Shown in pieces: positions 57,537 through 64,000 of a stretch of DNA of 64,000 nt. Position 1 is the stretch's first letter. Every line of letters starts with the position of its first letter. The stretch covers positions 1 to 64,000 of the forward strand of contig MBQZ01000018.1 in NCBI GenBank assembly GCA_002134785.1, in the 5' to 3' direction. Origin of the DNA: Crenothrix sp. D3. GTDB taxonomy: Bacteria; Pseudomonadota; Gammaproteobacteria; Methylococcales; Methylomonadaceae. The position numbers and the translations under genes were made by a program. Under the pieces are notes generated by a model. It was given only the letters and a program-made list of their open reading frames with translations, did no database searches and was not told the origin of the DNA.

Positions 57537-59124
57537 CCTTAAATAAATCGCGTAATGTGGCAGGTTTTTTATTCATTAGTTTCATGGGCAAAGGAAATAA
57601 TACTTTTACCTTTAAGCCACCAAACTGTGATACACCTAAAATCAGGTCTGCATTATGAAGAGACGCTATGCGTTGTACCATCGAAAAGCCTAAGCCTGTG
57701 CCTTGGGTTTTATTGGACGTTTCTACGCACCGATGAAAACGCTCTAGCGATTTTTCATATTGATCGGGCGCAATTCCAGGCCCTGAATCTTCAACACACA
57801 ATTCCAATTGCCTATCTCTTCCTGTTACGGTAATCAGTACATTGCCATTGACGGGGGTATATTTGATGGCATTATCAATAATATTGCGAATTAAAATAGA
57901 CACTAACGGTGCGTTAACCATGACGGGAACGGGATTGTCTTCGACTAATTCGATAGTAATTTGTTTTTTATGCGCATTAGGTTCCAAGTCGGTAATCACC
58001 ACCACTACTTCCCGATTAATCATGGTGTTTTGTTTGGTTAAAAATTCGGTATTGGATTCAATGCGGGAAAAAGTCAATAATTGCTGCACTAAATAAGTCA
58101 TTCTATTGACGGCTTGTTTAATGCGGAGTAAGGCTTGTTTACGCACATCATCATCATCGGTTCTCAGCGCGACGTGGGCTTGCGTTAATAAACCTGCTAA
58201 TGGGGTTCTTAATTCGTGTGACGCATCAGCGGTAAAGCGGCGTTCATGCTCAAAGGCTTCTTCTAATTGGGCAAACAGTTTATTAATTTCATTCACCATC
58301 GGTACAATTTCTTTCGGCAATCGCTTTAAGGGCAATGGCTTGAGGTAATTGGCTTCACGGATGGCAAGGGCTTTTTCTAAATGGTGAAACGGTCTCAGAG
58401 CGCGACGCACAATAAATGAGATGACTATCCCTAATAGCGGTAAACCAATCAGAAAAGGTAAAACCAACTGGCTGGATATTTCATCGGTCAACTCAGAGCG
58501 AATTTGCTCTTTTTGCCCAACATGAATCACATATTCACCTGTTGAATCGGTTAAACTAAAGACGTGCCAATCATTGCCGTCGATATTATTTTCACTAAAG
58601 CCATGCGTGATGGCTGATAAAGCAAATTTCGGCGCACTTTCTGAACGCAGTAATAAGCCATCTTTTTTTGACCACAATTGAAAAGCAATTTTGCGTTCGT
58701 ATTTATGCCCTAAACTTTCTGCTTGTAGCATTTCATCAAATTCTGCCCATAACTGGCTATCGCTTTTGCTACCGTCAAAATTAGGCAATAAAAAAATAGG
58801 TGAGCTGTCTGATTCTAATAATAAACCGCCCGATTCAGCCCATAATTGAAAGGTGCTTTTACTTTTAAATTTATGACGTAACGCATAAGTATGGAGTAGT
58901 CCGCTGGCTTGTTCCTTATTCCAGTTGCCCGATAAAGAGCCTTCACGCACTAAACTTTCGATGAAAGCGTGCAGCACTTTAGCTGATTGAGCTAATTCAG
59001 CATCAAATAAATTAGCCACTTCATCACGCGTTACTTTATAGCTAAGATACGCAGTAATCCCCCAAATCACCATTGAGGCGGACACGAGGGTAATTAATAA
59101 GCGGCGTTTAAGAGAATAATTCAT
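57526..59124 (-). CDS. Sensor histidine kinase (QseC-like) with duplicated sensor motif
   Basis: The 532-residue kinase has two membrane segments (about 8-30 and 228-250). A long periplasmic domain, a HAMP region, an H box with FTADASHELRTPLAG and an ATPase domain with NIIDNAIKYTP and EDSGPGIAPDQ complete it. The sensor domain contains the motif K-x2-FQLW-x4-GLLL-x-S-x-S-x-P-x-F about twice (residues 88-113 and 145-169), with a partial third copy between, so it is longer than usual 2CSK_N proteins. It phosphorylates the regulator encoded just upstream; the genes overlap by one base. Confidence 0.92.
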   Translation of the reverse strand: MNYSLKRRLLITLVSASMVIWGITAYLSYKVTRDEVANLFDAELAQSAKVLHAFIESLVREGSLSGNWNKEQASGLLHTYALRHKFKSKSTFQLWAESGGLLLESDSSPIFLLPNFDGSKSDSQLWAEFDEMLQAESLGHKYERKIAFQLWSKKDGLLLRSESAPKFALSAITHGFSENNIDGNDWHVFSLTDSTGEYVIHVGQKEQIRSELTDEISSQLVLPFLIGLPLLGIVISFIVRRALRPFHHLEKALAIREANYLKPLPLKRLPKEIVPMVNEINKLFAQLEEAFEHERRFTADASHELRTPLAGLLTQAHVALRTDDDDVRKQALLRIKQAVNRMTYLVQQLLTFSRIESNTEFLTKQNTMINREVVVVITDLEPNAHKKQITIELVEDNPVPVMVNAPLVSILIRNIIDNAIKYTPVNGNVLITVTGRDRQLELCVEDSGPGIAPDQYEKSLERFHRCVETSNKTQGTGLGFSMVQRIASLHNADLILGVSQFGGLKVKVLFPLPMKLMNKKPATLRDLFKVKK

Positions 59125-59789
59125 TAGTCATCATCACTATCAATAATATAACCCACGCCTCTAACGGTGCGTATGAGACTCGCATCGAGTTTTTTGCGTA
59201 GGTAATGAATGTAGACCTCAACAGTATTACTCTCTACATCAGAATCCCACGAATACAGGCTTTCTTCTAAACGCGCTTTAGACACTACTTTGCCGATATT
59301 ACCCATGAGAAAACTGAGTATTTCAAATTCTTTTTGTGATAGCTCTATTTTTTCGTCATTAAATGTCACTAAATGCGACGCAGGGTCTAAAACAATGCCT
59401 TTATGTTCGACATTAGGTACGCTCCGCCCCTCATTTCGTCTCGCTAACGCCCGCAATCTGGCACACACTTCATCCAGTTCAAACGGCTTAATGACAAAAT
59501 CATCCGCGCCTGTATCCAAGCCCATAACGCGGTCAGGGATAGTATCTTTAGCCGTTAGTACCATTACAGGCGTTTCATTTTTACGATGCCTTAATTCGCG
59601 TAGAATTTCCATGCCGTTCATCTCTGGCAAATTCCAATCCAGAACAATCAACTCATAACTGTTGGTTTTTAATGCTTCATTGGCAAGCCTTCCATTGGTA
59701 AGCCAGTCCACGGCATAACCTTCCATTTTTAAACCAGCCACTAAGCCATCACCCAATATTTCATCATCTTCAACCAATAAAAGTCGCAT
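59124..59789 (-). CDS. OmpR-family response regulator
   Basis: The 221-residue regulator has a receiver domain with acidic pocket EDDE, phosphoacceptor Asp in LIVLDWNLPEMNG, VLTAKD and the Lys in VIKPFELDEV. A winged-helix DNA-binding domain follows (LSQKEFEILSFLM; NTVEVYIHYLRKKL). It is the first gene of the two-component operon. Targets are not visible. Confidence 0.94.
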   Translation of the reverse strand: MRLLLVEDDEILGDGLVAGLKMEGYAVDWLTNGRLANEALKTNSYELIVLDWNLPEMNGMEILRELRHRKNETPVMVLTAKDTIPDRVMGLDTGADDFVIKPFELDEVCARLRALARRNEGRSVPNVEHKGIVLDPASHLVTFNDEKIELSQKEFEILSFLMGNIGKVVSKARLEESLYSWDSDVESNTVEVYIHYLRKKLDASLIRTVRGVGYIIDSDDD

Positions 59790-59915
59790 TATATCCTCGC
59801 TGTTTAAATAAGAATTATGTCAGTAATAGTCGCGCTGTTCGACCTGAAGTTAAAAATAAAATTATTAGCTTAGCCAATCGGCTAAACTTGGCATTTTACA
59901 AACATTTTTTAAACT

Positions 59916-60611
59916 ATGGCTAATTTTAATACTCACTTATCGGTTGCCTTAGGTGCTAGCGCGGGGGCTGCGCTGCTGGCTGTGAACATGAACATTATTA
60001 CCATTACCGATGCACCGTGGATGATTGCCTTTGGTGCAATCGGTGGAATGTTACCCGATATTGATTCAGGGCATTCAACACCTATCAAGTTATTTTTTAC
60101 TACCTTAGCACTACTCGCCTTGCTAGCGGTGATTAATTTATTTAAAAATAACTATCCACCACACTGGTTATTATTAATGGCGGCAGCTTCTTATTTAGCC
60201 GTGCGCTACGGAGCATTAAAATTATTTGACCGCTTTACCAGTCATCGCGGCATCTTTCATTCCGTCTTAACAGCGGTGTTTTTCTGCTTGTTAATGGTGT
60301 GTATCGGTTGTTACTTACTGCGTTGGGATAATCTGCATTCGTGGTTAAGTGGTTTATTTATTGGTTTTGGTTTTATTATTCATTTGTTACTGGATGAAAT
60401 TTATAGTGTTGATTTATCCAATAGGCGTATGAAAAAATCCTTTGGTACGGCGTTAAAATTGTATAGTTATAATAATATGACTACCACCGCATTAATGGCA
60501 CTCTGTACATTGGCTCTGGCTTGGATAACCCCGCAACCACAGCCTTTAATCAGCGCGTGGCAAAAGCAGAATTCACCCGTAAAAACATTAAAAACCCCAA
60601 GACAACGGTAA
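59916..60611 (+). CDS. YdjM-like membrane-bound hydrolase family protein (DUF457)
   Basis: The 231-residue protein starts ANFNTHLSVALGASAGAALL and has DIDSGHSTP, FDRFTSHRGIFHSVLTA and HLLLDEIYSVD, the His/Asp motifs of the YdjM/DUF457 metal-dependent hydrolase family. Four to five membrane segments are visible. E. coli YdjM is LexA-regulated; no LexA site was recognised here. Its 3' end overlaps the possible upstream starts of the next frame. Confidence 0.85.
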   Translation: MANFNTHLSVALGASAGAALLAVNMNIITITDAPWMIAFGAIGGMLPDIDSGHSTPIKLFFTTLALLALLAVINLFKNNYPPHWLLLMAAASYLAVRYGALKLFDRFTSHRGIFHSVLTAVFFCLLMVCIGCYLLRWDNLHSWLSGLFIGFGFIIHLLLDEIYSVDLSNRRMKKSFGTALKLYSYNNMTTTALMALCTLALAWITPQPQPLISAWQKQNSPVKTLKTPRQR

Positions 60612-60691
60612 TTAACGACGACAATGTTTGGTTGATACCCACTAACACGCTAGAATTAGTCCCATTTTGTTTGCCTCATAACTATTCCCTC

Positions 60692-61468
60692 ATGAAAGAA
60701 GAAACTACGCCTGCCCTAACACCCGCAACAACCCCATTACACGCCGCTTGGAATTGGAGTTTATCTTCGCTAAATGAGCAAAGCTGGGTTAAAAACATCA
60801 GTGACTCAGAAAGTAGCACTCGCTACCCTATCAAATTACTACGTTATTGGTTCATGTTTAATTTGATTAAAGAACAACAACAGCGACTAGGAAGACCGTT
60901 GCGCGTCTGTGAAATTGGTGTCGATAGAGGGCAAATGTGCCGTTATGTGCAGGATGCAGGCTTTACTGACATTGCTTGCTGGGAAGCGGTTGATTATAAA
61001 TTACAAACTGAACTCAGCGAATCGGGCTACACCAAACAAATTCAAGCGAATGTCGATTTACCTGAGTTTGCGTTGGCAGAAAAATACGACGTTATTATCG
61101 TCCTGCATTTACTCGAACATTTATTTGAACCTGAAAATTTGGTGATGAAACTCGCCCCCGCACTGGAAGCAGACGGTATTTTAATCGGTGGATTTCCTGC
61201 TGTACCGCAAATCATTCAAGCCTACCGCCAAGAGAAAATTCGTAAGACCGCAGCTAACTTTGGACACGTCAGCACGTTTTCACCGCAACGCGTAAAAAAT
61301 ATGGCGCAACAGTGCGGGCTAAACATGGATTTTTTATCAGGTACTTATATGCTCCGCAAACGCAATTTCTTTCTGGAAAACAGCCCATTTTGGGTACGGC
61401 TGAATTTATTGTGGGGCGTGCTGTTCCCTGCGTTCAGTGGTGAGCTTTATTGGTGTATGCGCAAGTAA
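60692..61468 (+). CDS. Class I SAM-dependent methyltransferase
   Basis: I use the ATG at 60692 (MKEETTPALTPATTPLHAAW), giving 258 residues, because starts further up overlap the preceding gene; the ribosome binding site is weak, so the start is uncertain. The SAM-binding motif is RVCEIGVDRGQMCRYV, with acidic EAVDYKLQ and the post-motif YDVIIVLHLLEHLFEPENLV. This is a methyltransferase of unknown substrate. Confidence 0.8.
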   Translation: MKEETTPALTPATTPLHAAWNWSLSSLNEQSWVKNISDSESSTRYPIKLLRYWFMFNLIKEQQQRLGRPLRVCEIGVDRGQMCRYVQDAGFTDIACWEAVDYKLQTELSESGYTKQIQANVDLPEFALAEKYDVIIVLHLLEHLFEPENLVMKLAPALEADGILIGGFPAVPQIIQAYRQEKIRKTAANFGHVSTFSPQRVKNMAQQCGLNMDFLSGTYMLRKRNFFLENSPFWVRLNLLWGVLFPAFSGELYWCMRK

Positions 61469-61538
61469 AGACCGTACTGCGAAAACTTTTGCCTTATTCC
61501 CACGCGCTACGTCACTTCCATTAAATTAAGACAAAAAT

Positions 61539-61609
61539 GTAGGGGCTGTGCCTTGTGCCAGCCCTGTGAACAAGTTGTTATCAGGGCAACCACAAGGGAT
61601 TGCCCCTAC
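61539..61609. repeat. 71-bp palindromic repeat, copy 2
   Basis: It begins GTAGGGGCTGTGCC and ends GGATTGCCCCTAC. Its reverse complement aligns along its length with 52470-52540, sharing GTTGCCCTGATAAC-like and AGGGC-GG-ACAA blocks. It lies between convergent genes, as does copy 1. Confidence 0.8.
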
Positions 61610-61663
61610 GATAAATCATTAACTTAATGGCAATGACTCACCGCGTGAAAACGAGTCAACTTA

Positions 61664-62179
61664 TTATTTACGCGTACCCGCTGCGGTATCGGTCGTGTCC
61701 AAAATACGATTTAGCATATTGGTTTGTTGAGATACTCTGTCAGCCTGAGTTAAGTCAATCATGCTTTTAAGTCCTGCAAAACGTTTCCCAGCTTCTTCTA
61801 GGTCTTCTGTTGCTTTGGGCAAATCACCCGCTTGTACAGCCGCCCGCGCTTTTTTCAAATAATCATTAGCACGGTTACGATTACGGTCAAGTTTATCATT
61901 GGCATTGATTTCCTTAGTTAACTTTAATGCCTCTTTAATATGATTTACGATGACATCGTCACTGTCTTTGTCACTGCCTGCTGCGCCACCGCTGTTTCTT
62001 ACCTGAATAGCTGTCAATGCTTCATTAACTTGACCTAAAGTAGCGTCAATTCCTTCAATTGGAGTCATTTTATTGTACATACACGCCATGCCCAAACAAA
62101 CGGCAGAAGCACTCGTCGAAAAACCCCCTAAAGAAAGTGCCAATGTAGTTGCTACCACCGCGCTTTTTAATAATTTCAT
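61664..62179 (-). CDS. Exported hypothetical protein, helical
   Basis: I do not recognise a family. The 171-residue product has a clear signal peptide (SAVVATTLALSLGGFSTSAS, cleaved near residue 26). Two cysteines follow in VCLGMACMYNK. The mature part is predominantly charged helices (IKEALKLTKEINANDKLDRN; AGDLPKATEDLEEAGKRF) resembling small TPR-like periplasmic proteins. It is monocistronic. Confidence 0.8.
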   Translation of the reverse strand: MKLLKSAVVATTLALSLGGFSTSASAVCLGMACMYNKMTPIEGIDATLGQVNEALTAIQVRNSGGAAGSDKDSDDVIVNHIKEALKLTKEINANDKLDRNRNRANDYLKKARAAVQAGDLPKATEDLEEAGKRFAGLKSMIDLTQADRVSQQTNMLNRILDTTDTAAGTRK

Positions 62180-62601
62180 GTAATATATTCCTCATTGTTA
62201 TTTGTAGTTATTTTTATTAGCCCTATAACCGCTTAAATATTAAGACTATTTAATTAGTTACATGACAATATGAACTATATCATGACTCTTATGAATATCC
62301 TCTCATTCCCACTCGCCGCATTGCGTAACAAACCATCAGGCATGAAACAGAATTTGTATTTTTCGTCAGCAACAACATAACAAACAGTGGTTTTTTTAAA
62401 CCCTGTGATACAATAAACCTATTAATTTAGTACAGAATTGCGTCGCCCTCTGCGAGCGGCACATCGCTATTCCCCCTCATTAGCTATAAACGCAGACCCT
62501 TTTCAGAGCCTTTCCTAGTAAAGCACTCTGACGTATTTTTAATACCCTTTTTATTCTGAACTGCATAGTTACCGCAGTCATTCATTGAGATTTTATACCC
62601 C
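62180..62601. other. Intergenic region upstream of the DEAD-box helicase gene
   Basis: About 420 bases separate the divergent exported-protein and helicase genes. I see no ORF with a convincing ribosome binding site, no tRNA and no strong long hairpin. It is AT-rich and must contain the promoters of both genes. A long 5' leader for the helicase is possible. Confidence 0.5.
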
Positions 62602-63861
62602 ATGCCATTTACCAAACTCGGATTATCTGATCCACTGCTTCGTGCTATTGCTGAAGCAGGTTACACCACGCCCTCCCCTATTCAATTACAAGCCATTCCT
62701 GCCGTGTTAAACGGGCATGATTTATTGGCTGCTGCCCAAACTGGCACAGGTAAAACTGCGGGTTTCGCCTTGCCGATTTTGCACCGACTTTCGCAAAAAC
62801 ATTACAGCTCTAATCGTCCAATTCGTGTATTAATTTTAACGCCTACGCGTGAACTTGCCGCGCAAGTCGGTGAATCAGTCAGTAAATATGGCGAACATTT
62901 ACACCCCCGCTTAAAAACCGAAGTGGTCTTCGGCGGCGTAAAAATTAATCCGCAAATGATGCGCTTACGCGGTGGCGTGGATGTTTTAGTTGCCACACCA
63001 GGCCGCTTGCTGGATTTAGTTAATCAAAATGCTGTTAAATTGGATCAAGTCGAAACCTTGGTATTAGATGAAGCCGACCGTATGCTAGATATGGGTTTTA
63101 TTCGTGATATTCGCAAAATCATTGCTTTTCTACCCAAAAAACGCCAAAACTTGTTATTTTCCGCAACATTCTCTGAAGATATACGCCAACTAACGACAGG
63201 TTTATTGGTTAATCCAATAAAAATCGAAGTCGCCGCGCGTAATACTGCCGCTGAAACCGTCGAGCAAATCGCTTATTTATGCAATAAAGCCAATAAAGCC
63301 GAGTTACTATGTCATTTGATAAAAACCAATGATTGGCAACAAGTGTTAGTGTTTACCAGCACTAAACACGGCGCAAATCGCTTGACTGATAAACTCAATA
63401 AACTGGATATAAAAGCCGCCGCTATTCATGGCAACAAAAGCCAAGGGGCGAGAACCAGCGCGTTATCAGGTTTTAAAGCGGGTGAAATTCGCGTTTTGGT
63501 TGCAACTGACGTTGCAGCTCGTGGTATTGATATTAATTTATTACCACACGTTGTGAATTATGAACTGCCACGCGCACCAGCAGATTATGTGCATCGTATT
63601 GGTCGGACAGGTCGTGCGGGCGAAGAAGGTCAAGCGGTATCATTAGTGTCTCATGACGAAGTTGCCGCGTTACGCCTGATTGAAAAATTAATGAATAAAC
63701 CCATTAACCGTGAACAAATTGAGGGGTTTGAGCAAGCGGCAGTCGCGCCACCGATGCCACCTGAACCGCCACGCCCGCCGCGTCAACCTAGAAATCAGCC
63801 GCGTAAAACTACAACAGCACCTAAAACTGAGCATAAACCACGCCGTAGAAGTAGCGTTTAA
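62602..63861 (+). CDS. rhlE: DEAD-box RNA helicase, RhlE-type
   Basis: The 419-residue protein has the Q motif ([13 protein letters not shown]), Walker [45 protein letters not shown] in LLFSATFS, and [14 protein letters not shown]. The tail is proline-rich and basic ([17 protein letters not shown]), as in RhlE proteins. It unwinds RNA in ribosome assembly or RNA decay. Confidence 0.94.
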   Translation: MPFTKLGLSDPLLRAIAEAGYTTPSPIQLQAIPAVLNGHDLLAAAQTGTGKTAGFALPILHRLSQKHYSSNRPIRVLILTPTRELAAQVGESVSKYGEHLHPRLKTEVVFGGVKINPQMMRLRGGVDVLVATPGRLLDLVNQNAVKLDQVETLVLDEADRMLDMGFIRDIRKIIAFLPKKRQNLLFSATFSEDIRQLTTGLLVNPIKIEVAARNTAAETVEQIAYLCNKANKAELLCHLIKTNDWQQVLVFTSTKHGANRLTDKLNKLDIKAAAIHGNKSQGARTSALSGFKAGEIRVLVATDVAARGIDINLLPHVVNYELPRAPADYVHRIGRTGRAGEEGQAVSLVSHDEVAALRLIEKLMNKPINREQIEGFEQAAVAPPMPPEPPRPPRQPRNQPRKTTTAPKTEHKPRRRSSV

Positions 63862-63870
63862 CTTACGATA

Positions 63871-63901
63871 CGACCGCCAGTCCTTCAAGGACTGGCAGTC
63901 G
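63871..63901. repeat. Palindrome of the GACTGCCAGTCCTT family, second copy
   Basis: CGACCGCCAGTCCTT pairs with AAGGACTGGCAGTCG around a single C at 63886, with one mismatch. It follows the helicase stop by nine bases. The first copy is at 33227-33256. Confidence 0.75.
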
Positions 63902-63942
63902 TGACAACACACTACCACCACCACTCATTAGCCACCATCAAC

Positions 63943-64000
63943 ATGAAAAAAGTCGAACTACTCTCTCCAGCAGGAACTATCAGAAATATGCGCTACGCCT
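63943..64000 (+). CDS. U32 peptidase-family protein (TrhP/YegQ-like), start only
   Basis: The last 58 bases encode MKKVELLSPAGTIRNMRYA, the characteristic start of U32 peptidase-family proteins such as TrhP (YegQ), which help form 5-hydroxyuridine at tRNA position 34. The rest is outside the window, so assignment within the family is tentative. Confidence 0.75.
   Translation, partial: MKKVELLSPAGTIRNMRYA

Overview
The window looks like chromosomal DNA from an AT-leaning gammaproteobacterium. The evidence is the recA-recX-alaS-lysC order, a MucD/DegP protease divergent from nadB, a PilT/PilU pair and a SufR-type Rrf2 regulator. The PQQ biosynthesis genes pqqD and pqqE point to a methylotroph or methanotroph-like lineage (Methylococcales would fit), but no methane or methanol oxidation gene lies here, so the assignment is an inference.

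Left edge (1-1650): a P4-type integrase runs off the window, pointing away from the 3' end of ssrA (tmRNA). This is the classical layout of an island integrated in ssrA. Decayed ISAs1 and IS1 transposase remnants follow. From 1650 to 14.5 kb come housekeeping genes: nadB, mucD, two PilT/PilU-type retraction ATPases, lysC, a small secreted W-repeat protein with a Tat-exported zinc protease, alaS, recX and recA.

14.8-28.9 kb: a SUF iron-sulfur cluster locus, read on the minus strand in the order sufR-sufB ... sufC-sufD-DUF2721-sufS-sufU. It is broken between sufB and sufC by about 7.8 kb of accessory genes: a type I secretion-like trio whose ABC protein has a degenerate ATPase site, a HEPN/MNT toxin-antitoxin pair, an orphan DUF2281 antitoxin-like gene, a T5orf172-Sel1 protein and a frameshifted DUF4238 gene. 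A near-perfect IscR type-1 operator overlaps the sufR promoter.

28.9-33.2 kb: divergent from sufR is a two-gene cassette, a CHAT protease-STAND NTPase-TPR protein of 1269 residues followed by a 144-residue protein with a C-terminal membrane helix. It resembles defence or programmed-death modules and is the best candidate for an undescribed system. A palindromic repeat has inserted in frame in the linker of the large protein.

33.2-40.4 kb: a single giant gene of 2281 codons carries three TPR arrays, two OGT/SPINDLY-type glycosyltransferase domains and one GT9-like domain, with extensive internal DNA duplication. It sits between a truncated copy of rimI and the intact rimI.

40.5-64 kb: mostly ordinary genes: rimI, uracil-DNA glycosylase, PHP phosphoesterase, ABC exporter, PilZ and MOSC proteins, rfbB, nadK, recN, agmatine deiminase, pqqD, pqqE, a large periplasmic-sensing GGDEF protein, rpe, an FAH-family enzyme, an OmpR/QseC-type two-component pair, a YdjM-like membrane protein, a methyltransferase, a DEAD-box helicase and the start of a U32 peptidase gene. 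Several short palindromic repeat families are scattered between genes across the whole window.
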